A stretch of DNA of 64,000 nt from Lithospermum erythrorhizon. Taxonomy: Eukaryota > Streptophyta > Magnoliopsida > Boraginales > Boraginaceae. Location: the NCBI GenBank assembly GCA_019722365.1, contig JADFUC010001774.1, positions 1 to 64,000 on the forward strand, given 5' to 3'. This document shows positions 26,111 to 38,072 of this stretch, one piece after another. The position numbers were made by a program, and so were the translations under genes. The notes below the pieces were generated by a model. The model did no database searches. It had not been told where the DNA came from and saw nothing but the letters and a program-made list of their open reading frames with translations. Numbering within the stretch: position 1 is the first letter of the stretch; every line of letters begins with the position of its first letter.

Positions 26111-29100
26111 AAAATAAAAAAGCGTCATGTGAAAACAGATTGGCGACAACAAAAATGCATTTTTTTTACTTATCGAGCGGAATCCGTGCAATTTTTCGAT
26201 GTTCCCCCTAATATTAGCGTAGGTATGATTTTCTTTGAGAAAATCGAGCAATTCTTATGCTTTAATATGCGGCTCACTTGTCGGGGGCTCGATTCAGCTT
26301 CTGACAAAAAATGGATTTTTTCTTATCCGTCTGAGTTTTTTGTTGTTCCCCCAAATAGCATTAGGTATGATTTTCTTTAGAGAAAAAAATCGAAGCGGTC
26401 CCAATCACTAATACAGCGAAAATAAAAAAGCGTGCGGCTCGATTCGGCGACAACAAAATATGTGCTGCTTATCGAGCGGAATCCGTGCAAGTTTTTTTTC
26501 GATGTTCCCCCTAATATTAAGCGTAAAGGGATGATTTTCTTTGAGAAATCGAGCTATTCTTATGCTTTTAATACCACGAAATAGCGTCCGCGGCTCGATT
26601 AGGTAAACGACAAAAAATGCATTTTTTCTTATCCGAACGGAATCCGTACGAGTTTTTTTAGATGTTCCCCTAATATTAGCGTAGGTATGATTTTCTTTGA
26701 GAAAATCCAGCAATTCTAATGCTTTTAGCACGCGAAAACAAAAAACGTCACTGCTCGATTCGGCGACAACAAAAATTGATTTTCTTATCCAGAGAGCGGA
26801 ATCCGTGCGAGTTTTTCGATGTTCCCCTAATATTACGCGTAGGTATGAATTCCTTTGAAAAATCGAGCAATTCTAATACTTTTAATACAGCGAAAATAAA
26901 AAAAAGCGTCGCGTCACCGATTCGGCGACAACAAAAAATGCATTTTTTCTTATCCGAACGGAATCCGTACGAGTTTTTTTCGATGTTCCCCTAATATTAG
27001 CGTAGGTATGAATTTCTTTGAGAAAATCGAGCAATTCTAATGCTTTTAATACGAAAATAAAAAAAGCGTGCGGCTCGATTCGGCTGACAACAAAATATGT
27101 ATTTTTTCTTATCCGAGGCGGAATCCGTACGAGTTTTTTCGGCGTTCCCCTAATGTTAAGCGTAGGGATGATTTTCTTTGAGAAATCGAGCTATTCTTAT
27201 GCTTTTAATACGAAAATAAAAAAAGCGTCACGGCTCGATTAAAATGACAAAAATGCATTTTTTCTTATCAGAGCGGAATCGTCACGAGTTTTTCGATGTT
27301 CCCTAATATTAGCGTAGGTATGATTTGCTTTGAGAAAATCTATGACAATTATAATGCTTTTAATAACCGAAAACAAAAACATGCGGCTCGGTCGGCGACA
27401 ACAAAAAAAATTGATTTTTAACATCGAGCGGAATCGTACGGTTTTTTTCGATGTTCCCACACTGGCATAATAGCGTAGGTATGATTTTCAACGAGAAAAT
27501 CGAGCAATTCTTATGCTTTTAATATCGCGAAAAGTAAAAACGTCTCGGCTCGGTCGGCTACAACAAAAAATGGATTTTTCTTATCGAAGCGGAATCCGTC
27601 ACCGAGTTTTTCGATGTTCCCAATATTAACGTAGGTATGATTTTCTTTGAAAAATCGAGGCAATTCTAATGTTTTTTATTTTGCGAAAATAAAACGTCAC
27701 GGCTCGGATCGGCGACAACAAAAATTCATTTTTCTCTTATCCGTCTGGCGGATTTTTTCGATGTTCCCCTACTATTAGCGTAGGTATGGTTTTCTTTGAA
27801 AAAATCGAGAGGCAATTCTAATGCTTTTAATGCGAAAATAAAAAAACGTCATGGCTCGATTCGACAATAAAAAATGCATTTTTCTTATCCGAGCCTTGAG
27901 GAATCCATTGTGAGAGTTTTTTAGGAGTAATTTTTAATATTAAGCGTAGGTATGATTTTCTTTGAGAGAAAATCGAAACAGTCTTATGCTTTTTAATATG
28001 CCAAAACAAAGGGCTCTGAATTCAACTTCAACAAAAAAATGGATTTTTTCTTATCCGAGAGCGGAATCCGTATGAGTTTTTTCGTTGTTCCCTAATGTGC
28101 GTAGGTATGATTTTCTTTGAGAAAATCGAGCTATTCTAATGCTTTTAATACGCGAAAACAAAAAACGTCACGGCTCGATTCGGCGACAACAAAAAATGCA
28201 TTTTTTCTTATCCGAGCGGAATCCGTACGAGTTTTTTCGATGTTCCCCTAATATTAGCGTAGGTATGATTTTCTTTGAGAAAATCGAGCTATTCTAATGC
28301 TTTTAATACGCGAAAACAAAAAACGTCACGGCTCGATTAGGTCGGCAATGAAAAAATGCATTTTTCGCCCATCGAGCGGAATCCGTCTGAGAGTTTTTTC
28401 GATGTTCCCCTAATATTAGCGTGAGTATGATTTTCTTTGAGAAATCGCTGAGCAATTCTTAATACTTTTATTACATCACGAAAACAAAAAACATCACGAC
28501 TCGATTCGGCGACAACAAAAATTGATTTTCTTATCCGAACGGAATCCGTACGAGTTTTTTGCGATGTTCCCCTCATATTAGCGTAGGTATGATTTTCTTT
28601 GAAAAAATCGAACAATTCTAATGCTTTTAATAAGCGAAAACAAAAAACGTCACGGTCGATTCGGCGACAACAAAAAATGCATTTTTTCTTATCCGAACGG
28701 AATCCGTACGAGTTTTTTTCGATGTTCCCCTAATATTAGCGTAGGTATGATTTTCTTTGAGAAAATCGAGCAATTCTAATGCTTTTAATAAGCGAGAAAC
28801 AAAAGCATCACGGTTCGATTCGGCGACAACAAAAAATTGATTTTTCTTATCCGAGAGAGCGGAATCCGTGCGAGTTTTTCGATGTTCCAATATTAGCGTG
28901 AAGTATGAATTCCTTTGAAAAAATCGAACAATTCTAATGCTTTAATGCGATAAAGCGTCACGTCTCGATTCGTGACAACAAAAATGCATTTTTAACTTGT
29001 CAGAAACGGAATCCGTCGATGTTCCCCTAATATTAGCGAAGGTATGATTTTCTTTGAGAAAATCGAGCAATTGTAAATCTTTTAATACGCGAAAACAAAA

Positions 29101-32100
29101 AACTTTACGGTCGATTCGGCTACAACAAAAAATGCATTTTTTCTTATCCGAACGGAATCCGTGCAGGGTTTTTGATGTTCCCCCTAATATTAGCGTAGAG
29201 TATGTTTTCTTTGAGAAAATCGAGCAATTCTTATGCTTTTTAATATGCGAAAACAAAAAAGCGTGCGGGCTCGATTCAGCTACAACAAAATGGTTTTTTC
29301 TTATCGAGCCGGAATCACGTACGAGTTTTCTTTCGTTGTTCCCAATATTAACGTAGGTATGATTTTCTTTGAAAAATCGGCCGGTCTAATGCTTTTATCA
29401 CGAAAATAAAAGCGTCACGGCTCGATTCGGCCGACAACAAAAATGTATTTTTCTTATCGAGCGGAATCGATAGGTTTCGATATTCCCCAATATTGGCGTG
29501 GGTATGATTTTCTTTTGAGAAAATCGAGGCTGATGCCTTGCTTTAATACGAAGCAAAAAAGCGTCACGGCTCGATTCATAAGACAACGAAAATCACGTTT
29601 TTCTTTATCAGAGCGGAATCCGTGCGAGGTTTTTTCGATGTTCCCCCTAATATTAGCGTAGGTATGATTTGCTTTGAAAATCTAGCAATTATAATGCTTT
29701 AATAACGAAAACAAAAAAGCTTATCGGCTGCTTTCGATTGACAACAAAAATTGATTTTTCTTATCCGAAAAGGAATCCCGTCTGAGTTTTTCGGTGTTCC
29801 CCCTAATATTAAGCGTAGGTATGAATTCCTTTGAAAAATCGAGCAATTCTAATGCTTTTAATGCGAAAATAAAAAGCGTCCGCGTCTCGATTCGGCGACA
29901 ACAAAAATGCATTTTCTTATCGAGCGGAATCCGTGCGAGTTTTTGATGTTTCCCCTAATATTCGGCGTAGGTATGATTTTCTTTGAGAAAATCGAGCTAT
30001 TCTTATGCTTTTTAATATGCGAAAACAAAAAGCGTCTAAAACGATTCAGGCTACAACAAAAAATGGATTTTTAGCATCCGAGGCGGAATCCGTCAGGAGT
30101 TTTTTTTCGATGTTCCCCTAATATTAACGTGGAGTATGATTTTCTTTGAAAAAATCGAGCAATTCTAATGTTTTTAATCTTGGCGAAAATAAACGTCACG
30201 CATTTCGGTCGGCGACAACAAAAAATTCATTTTTCTTATCGAGCGGAATCGTGCGAGTTTTTTCGATGTTACTTATTAAGCGTAGGTAGCAATTTCTTTT
30301 ACTGAAAAAATCGAGCCCAATTCTAATGCTTTTAATGCGAAAATAAAAAAAGCGTCATGGCTCGATTCGGCGACAACAAAAGAAATGCATTTTTCTTATC
30401 GAGAGCGGAATCCGTGCGAGAGTTTTTTCGATGTTCCTAATATTGGCGTGGGTATGATTTTCTTTGAGAAAATCGAGGCAATTCTTATGCTTTTAATATG
30501 CGAAATATAAAAAAAGCGTGGGGGCTGGGATTCAGCGCTACAACAAATGGATTTTTCTTATCCGAGCGAGGAATCCGTACGAGTTTTTCGTTGTTTCCAC
30601 TAATATTAACGTGGGCGCTAATTTTCTTTGAAAAAAATCGAGCAATTAATGCTGTCTGGCGAAAATAAAAAATCCGCAGCTCGATTCGGCGACAACAAAA
30701 ATGTATTTTGCTGCTTATCAACGGAATCCGTCACGAGTGTTTTTGATGTTCCCCTGTATTAAGCGTAGGTATGATTTTCTTTGAGAAAATCGAGCTAATG
30801 CTATGCTTTTAATACCACGAAAATAAAATGCGTCCACGGCTCGATTAAATCGACAACAAAAATGCATTTTTCTTAACTCAAATGCGGTTTTTCGATGTTC
30901 CCCTAATATTATTAGCGTAGGTTTGATTTGCTTTGAGAAAATCTAGCAATTATAATGCTTTTAATAACCCGAAAACAAAAAACATCGCGGCTCGGTCGGG
31001 CAACAAAAATTGATTTTTCTTTATCGAGAGCGAGGAATCCGTCACGAGTTTTCGATGTTCCCACAATAATATTAAGCGTGGGTATGAATTCCTTTGAAAA
31101 AATGGGAACATTAATGCTTTTTAATGCAGCGAAAAATAATAAAAGCGTCACGTCTCGATTCGGCGACAACAAAAAATGCATTTTTCTTATCGAGCGGAAT
31201 CCGTCACGAGTTTTTTTCGATGTTCCCTATTAAGCGTAGAGTATGATTTTCTTTGAGAAAATGTGAGCAATTCTTATATACTTTTTAATATGCGAAAATA
31301 AAAGCATCACGGCTCGGTCGGCGACAACAAAAATTGATTTTTCTTATCCGAGCGGAATCCGTGCGATTTTTTCGATGTTCTATTAAGCGTAAGGTATGAT
31401 TTTCTTTGAAAAATCGAACAATTCTAATGCTTTTAATGCGAAAATAAAAAAACGTCATGTTTCGATTCGGCGACAAGACAAAATGCATTTTTCTTATCGA
31501 GCGGAATCCGTGCGAAGTTTTTTTCGATGTTCCAAATAATAGCGTAGGTATGATTTTACTGCTTTGAGAAAATCTAGCAATTATAATGCTTTTAATAACC
31601 GAAAACAAAAAACATCACGGCTCGGAGATTCGGCGTGACAAAAAAATTGTTTTTTCTTATCCGAAGCGGAATCCGTCACGAGGATTTTTTGATGTTCCCT
31701 AATATTAGGCATGGGTATGAATTCCTTTGAAAAAATCGAGAGCAATTAATGCTTTTATCTGGCGAAAATAAAGCGTCACGTCTCGATTCGGCGACAACAA
31801 AAATGCATTTTTCTTATCCGAGCGGAATCGTCTGAGTTTTTTTTCGATGTTCCCAATATTATTAAGCGTAGAGTATGATTTCTTTGAGAAAATGCAGAAC
31901 AAATTCTTAATAATAGCACCCCAATATCTGGCTCACTTGATCTCGGCTCGATTCAATTTCTGACAAAAAAATGGATTTTTTTCTTATCCAAGCGGAATGC
32001 GATGCGAGTTTTTTTAGATGTTCCCCTAATATTAGCGTAAGGTATGATTTCTTTGAGAGCGTCGAGCAGATGCTTATGCTTTTAATGTACAGGCTCTCAC

Positions 32101-33680
32101 TTGATGGGGCTGGATTCAACTACAACAAAAATGGTTTTTATCCGAGCGGAATCACGTCTGAGTTTTTCTTTTCGTTGTTCCCCTAATATTAAACGTAGGC
32201 AGGTTACTGCTTTGAAAAATGAGGCAATTCTGAAAAATGCTTTAATGCGAAAATAAAAAAGCACGTCACGGCTCGATTCGGCGACAACGAAAAAATGTAT
32301 TTTTTTCTTATCAGGCGGGAGTCCCGTCACAGTTTTTAGATGTTCCCCTAATATTAGCGTAGGGATGATTTTCTTTGAGAAATCGACTATTCTTATGCTT
32401 TTAATACGAAAATAAAAACTTTCACGGCTCGATTAAAATTCGACAAACCAAAAATGCATTTTTTCTTATCCGAACGGAATCCGTACGAGTTTTTTTCGAT
32501 GTTCCCCTAATATTAAATAAGGTATGATTTGCTTTGAGAAAATCTAGCAATTATAATACTTTTAATAACCAAAACAAAAAACATCACGGCTCGGTCGAAA
32601 GGCGACAACAAAAAATTGATTTTTGCTTATCCGAGCGGAATCCGTGAGTTTTTCGATGTTCCCTAATATTAGCGTAGAGTACCAGATTCCTTTGAAAAAA
32701 ATCGAGCAGGTGCCAAATGCTTTTAATGCGAAATATTAAAAAAGCGTCACGTCTCGATTCGGCAACAAAAATGCATTTTTTCTTATCGAGCGGAATCCGT
32801 CTGAGGATTTTTTCGATGTTCCCCAATATTATGCGTGGGTAATGATTTTCTTTGAGAAAATCGGCAAAGTCTATGCTTTTAATATCGAGAAACAAAAAAG
32901 TCTCGGCTGGGATTAGGCTACAACAAAAAATGGATTTTCTTATCCGAGCGGAATCACGTCACGAGTTTTTTTTGATGTTCCCCTAATATTAACGTAAGGT
33001 ATGATTTTCTTTGAAAAAAATCGGCCCGATTCTAATGCTTTTTAATGCAGCGAAAATAAAAAAGCGTCACGGCTCGATTCGGCGAAAACAAAAAATTCAT
33101 TTTTCTTATCGAGTGAATCCGTGCCGGATTTTTCGATGTTCCCTATTGGCGTAGGTATGATTTTCTTTGAAAAAAAATCGAGCAATTCTAATGCTTTATC
33201 TGTAATCGCGTGCAGCTCGTTCGGCGACAACAAAAAATGCATTTTTCTTATCGAGCGAGTCCGTTGAGTTTTTTGATGTTCCCCTAATATTAAGCGTAGG
33301 GATGATTTTCTTTGAAATCGAGCTATTCTTATGCTTTAATACACGAAAATAAAGCGTCGCGGCTCGATTCGTCGACAACAAAAAATGCATTTTTTTCTTA
33401 TCCGAACGGAATCCGTACGAGTTTTTTTCGATGTTCCCCTAATATTAGCGTGGGTATGATTTGCTTTGAAAATCTAGCAATTATAATGCTTTTAATAACC
33501 GAAAACAAAAACATCACGGCTCGGTCGGCGGCAAACCAAAAATTGATTTTTCTTGCCGAGCGGAATCCGTGCGAGTTTTTTCGATGTTTCCCTAATATTA
33601 GCGTAGAGTATGAATTCGCTTGAAAAAATCGAGCAATTCTAATGCTTTAATCTGGCGAAAATAAAAGCGTCCGCGACGGT
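26111..33680 (+). repeat. Satellite array, block 3 (~48 monomers)
   Basis: Continues the array beyond the solo LTR with the same monomers and the same higher-order order. For example ~29135-30220 reads ATGCAT, ATGGTT, ATGTAT, a degenerate copy, ATTGAT, ATGCAT, ATGGAT, ATTCAT, then restarts at ~30385. Conserved, nearly consensus monomers cluster at 28130-28800. The array ends in a monomer truncated near GCGTCCGCGA. Confidence 0.95.
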
Positions 33681-33850
33681 TAATTTCTCCGCTTTCCGTA
33701 CTTAAATCTCAAACGAAACCGATTCCAAATGTAAAATTTCCATGACATAAACTACTATTTCATATAATATTAGTCTCGGTACATGATCTTATTACGAAAT
33801 TATTTATACTATCTCCGGGTCCCGCGCGGCGGTTTTTTTTTATGGCAGGT
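33681..33850 (-). repeat. LTR terminal fragment at the right edge of the satellite
   Basis: CGGTTAATTTCTCC, CTTTCCGTACTTAAATCTCA, ATATTAGTCTCGGTA and ATCTCCGGGTCCCGC match 40855-41010 and partly 36900-37010, the U3-proximal end of the neighbouring LTR family. The rest of that LTR is absent, so the satellite abuts LTR sequence here as it does at 1418. Confidence 0.65.
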
Positions 33851-34648
33851 TATTCTGAGATCAAAGAAAGATCCAAAAAGCATTTATGATTAACAAAATT
33901 TTTTTTCAACACAAAGTCACCTTGACTTGGATAGAGATTACGTTTATCAATCGAATACTCTCGACATGGACATTTCCGTTTAATTAATCATTTGTACATA
34001 TTTATTTATTCCTTAATAAAATAGTTATTTTGGAGTAAACTTGTCAATATCCAAATACGTAATTGGAATACTTAAATTATCTCGGATTACGCAAATGCAA
34101 ATGCCATCTTGTCCTTCATGAATATATCCTTAAGAAGCGTCTGCCTTTTATTTGAGATTACCATTGTTGTAGCAATAAGTTTTCAAGTTAAGTCTTATAA
34201 TTTGTCAACTATTTGACTTAGGTGAAAGTTTATAATATCTAGAACTTGACTATTATGGAACAATTCCATATTTATCTTGATGTCTTGATGTTGATTAGAT
34301 TCAGACATACACACCTTCACTGTGTTTCCAGGCTAAACCAAGGAGGTATAATCGAGTTTATTGGGTGAGTCTGATTAGTCAATGACATCTTCTTCACGTC
34401 TTAAAGAATGTTAATGTCCACTTAAGCAAACTCTGGGTTCATTGAACTATTCAAATGTATTTATTATTTTCATGCAAATACTAGTGAATATAAATATATA
34501 TAAAATACAATAGTTAATTAGTAGCTTTTATACATTTATTTTCTACAAATGTACTAGTAATAAGGTGAGAATTCTTACTTGTTTATTGATCTCATAAATC
34601 TTATTTATGACTTTAATAAATAATTTACTCCTTAGCTGTTTTAAATTT
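33851..34648. other. AT-rich spacer, no gene seen
   Basis: No coherent reading frame and no recognisable repeat family. It may be an older, eroded transposon (for example AATTCCATATTTATC and CAGACATACACACC), but I cannot assign it. Confidence 0.4.
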
Positions 34649-37056
34649 TGTAACGACCCGCCCCAGTCGACCGCCGAGTTAATATCATCAACGACACATG
34701 CCCAGAGTACGGTCGATGGATAACAACATAAAGACTTCATTTGATATTAATAATAAAATATAACTTTAGTCATCCCATGGTGAACTAACAACGCAATCAA
34801 AATAACATATCATGACACAAAACCATAAATCATACGAAATAATACAGCCGAGCTTAACAGTCGCCGGTACATCATAATAATGAAGTATATCGCCTGGCGT
34901 CCCGTAATATACAACATAAAGTCTTGAAACATAACAAGAGGAAAAGATATTAGAAAATTTGCGAGGACTTCATGTCGCCACCACACCTACAATCTAATCC
35001 ATGACTGTCAGCGTAGCTTCTCGCGACCTCGACGATCAACTCCTAGAAACACAGGGCATAGCAGCCACTCAAAGAGAATAGGGAGATCGCTGCAGAAGGT
35101 TAGTGAATACCAAATACCGTGAATGGTATCCGGCCACATATATAATCATAGTTGTATATAAAAACATATGTATATCATTCCAGCGGACTCTTGAAGGCTA
35201 CTACTCTCAATTAAGCGATAACCTCTTATTAATATCACTACGGATTAATGAAGCTTGCTCCATTACATATATTCATTCAAATGAGCAACACATAAAGCAA
35301 TAAAGGTTAGTCCCGGCAAAATATACAACATCAAAACCTCCATCCGCAGCATCCGCTATCGATCACGCATCCGCTGTATCTGCGTCCCATACATGGCATA
35401 CGTATATACATCACTTACGATCCTCCCGACCGAGGCTACTCACTCCAATATGCAGATCACGCGAGACAGCCCGAGACCACCTCGGGGCTACTCGCTTTCC
35501 CGATATATCGGTCAGGCTTCTCGGTCGGGAGCTCTTTCGCTCAATGTATATATACATATCGTTCCGCTGAATCCTTTTTGCCAAAGGATGCACGCTGACC
35601 ACGTACAACGATACACAACCACACGCCTTGATGCATACAACACCGCGTGGTATAATCATGACAACTACAGCGATCTCGTAACATCAATCACCAGTAACAA
35701 TAATCATAACATCAATCTCGATAACTTTCGATATACATTCCAATAATATAGTCCATGCTTTCATCATACTAAATATATATAACCATAATACATATGAAAG
35801 GTTCCGTCGTGAAGTTGTACTCTACCGAGGTCAAAACAGCTTCTAGAATATCTACAGGTAGTCCAATGCTAGGTCAGGGCTCAATTCATATCAAAGAAAT
35901 TATATACATTATTTCTTTCCGGCTTGACCCAGGTATAAGGATCTGGTCAACAAAAGCTACTCGATTATTGATATAGCATAAAAGGTAATTTTCTCCATTT
36001 AAATCCAGATTCTTATTCAACGTCTCGTAATTGAGGTAAAATATCTGTGTCGTTAAAATACTAAAACTAGTAAACAGCTTCTAAAATTCAACTTTATCAA
36101 TATTCTAATTACTAACTTAACAACTCTAGGTGGAGCGATTACTGTGGCGTCTTAGCGGCTAATAAACGATAAAACTGCGTTTCAAATCTCCACTTTCGGC
36201 CGTAAAAGCGTTACCACTAACAATAACACTTTAATCAAATTCTAATCCAATCCCAACCTTGTCGATTCTCAATTAATTAAGCCATTATCACAACCTTTAA
36301 TTGAATGCCAACTTCTACTCCAGCTTGCAACTACCTCGACATAATCTCTTCGATCAACATCAAAATCGCAGTTACTGCCCCGAAACAACTATATTAAAGT
36401 CGAATAACCTCGTATTACGACTTAAAGGTGATTTGGGAAAAATTAAACAAAGTGAACACCGACATCCGTGGCATTTACAACCCCAAAATCAATCATAACA
36501 GCAAAACTTCAATCTAAGCCTAGATGATACTTTTTATACCATAAAGTCTTAAACTCGAAGTCAACTTCATGAAATCAAACATACAAAATATTCAACTATT
36601 CACGTAAAATGATGGATTTGAAGATTAAAAATCATACCTTTGATGAACAAGAGATGGAGACAAGATTATGAAGCTAGATTCCACAAGATTTTACCAAGAA
36701 AATGAAAAAAAAATCAAGGGATGGGGTAGGTTCGCTTTTGCTAGGAGAGAAAAGGGAGGAGATTTTGTTTTGTGATAAATGATGATGAAATGGAGATAAG
36801 GATAGGAATCTTGGTGGTAGGTGGGACATTAGAATAGTTTAAAATTTGATGGCGATTATCATACCTCTACTTTTTGGCGTTTAAATTATTGTAGAGCCGA
36901 TTCTAAAATGTAAAATTTCCGTGGCTTGTAAAATCTTTTACTCATATAATACTAGTCTCGGTATATCGATTTTATTCGAATTTGTTGCTATCTCCGGGTC
37001 ACTTTGAGCTTCGATATATAATATAATTGATCGACTTTGCAATAACGGGTTATTTA
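34649..37056 (-). mobile_element. Solo LTR of a related Ty3/gypsy family (~2.4 kb)
   Basis: Opens with TGTAACGACCCGCCCCAGTC and ends with CGGGTTATTTA, a decayed TTATTACA. AATTT precedes (34644-34648) and follows (37057-37061), consistent with a 5 bp target duplication. It shares GTCGATGGATAACA, AAGACTTCATTTGATATTAA and CTCCGGGTC with the other LTRs here. It carries no primer site or polypurine tract at either side, so it is a solo LTR. Frames of 117 and 82 codons overlap at 35393-35746 on opposite strands and are not credible genes. Confidence 0.7.
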
Positions 37057-37061
37057 AATTT

Positions 37062-37123
37062 TTAATGAATTATTACTCCATTATGAATTCAAATATTATT
37101 CACATATAATCATATATTTCAAA
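37062..37123. other. Short host spacer between two solo LTRs
   Basis: About 60 bp of AT-rich sequence ending in TCAAA, the left target duplication of the next LTR. With both LTRs removed, this spacer would join 34500-34643 on one side and 41148 onward on the other. Confidence 0.5.
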
Positions 37124-37789
37124 TACAACGACCCTTTCTCAGTCGGCCGTCAGTTAAGATCATGAACAACTATACACGAGTCAGGCCGATGGATACAATA
37201 TGAATATGACCTGGCAGCATTAACAAGACATAACTTCTACATTCGCAGTGGTGTTGTAACATGTCAAATAAAATATGAAGCAAATAGAATAAAATCACGC
37301 AGTAATACAACTCAAAGGATACAAAAGAAATCAAAATACAACATAGAGAAGTGACAACGGATTTCGATGAAATACAATACCGCGAGTCTAAAAATATCTG
37401 AATCGACAACAAAAATAGGCCGATGAGAACTGCAATGCCACCCAGCAGCCTGCGTCTATGATCTTCCTTTAGCGACTCTAGCTATCTGGATCTCGGCCAC
37501 CTCGGCGATCATCCTAGAAACTGGGCATAGCGCCCACCGCTTAGAGAATAAGAGTCGGTATTAAGGCTGAGTGAACCTAATACCACTTGAACTTGAAGTC
37601 ATCGCGCCATATTTATGTATATATAACATGTTATATACATTAACCGGGGCTATGATGGATAGCTTGTCCTACGTCACATAGAATCCTCGATCACGATGTT
37701 ACGCAATACTATACACATGAGCTTATAACCATAAATACAGCATATTCATTTAAGGGAAACAGTCTCAACACACAAGATAATCAAAGTCA

Positions 37790-37975
37790 TCAAATGAGGA
37801 ATCCACCTCCACAATTAATCAACAAATGAGGAATCCACCTCCATAATTAATCAACAAATGAGGAATCCACCTCCACAAATAGTACACATATGAGGAATCC
37901 ACCTCCAAATAATACACATATAGAGAATCCTCCAAATAATACGCGTATGAGGAATCCGCCCTCGAATAATCGGAT
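37790..37975. repeat. ~31 bp minisatellite inside the LTR, best-preserved copy
   Basis: Six or so units of ATGAGGAATCCACCTCC followed by an A/T-rich spacer (ACAATTAATCAACAA or AAATAATACACAT). The two spacer types show internal sub-duplication within this LTR. Confidence 0.8.
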
Positions 37976-38072
37976 GAGGCCTCACTCGAATCACCCTCCC
38001 GGCCAGAGACTCACAGCCTCGATATTGCATATCACGCTGAACACCTCTGAATCCTGGGGCTACCCACCTGAT

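Noticed and set aside
1419..33680. Dozens of 60-148 codon frames across the satellite, with similar products rich in IRKNAFF, SRDAF and ILGEHRK-like strings
   Set aside because: They recur with the repeat period, appear on both strands, break at every monomer with a length change, and have no family resemblance. They are repeat shadows, not a gene family.
1419..33680. CRISPR-like or prokaryotic repeat array
   Set aside because: The monomers are ~155 bp with no unique spacers, and the context is a spliced plant gene plus plant retrotransposons.
1419..33680. Calling the satellite the centromere
   Set aside because: Monomer size, dyads and nested gypsy elements fit, but pericentromeric or subtelomeric arrays look alike. 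A gene lies only 13 kb from the array edge, and no CENH3 data or species identity is available.
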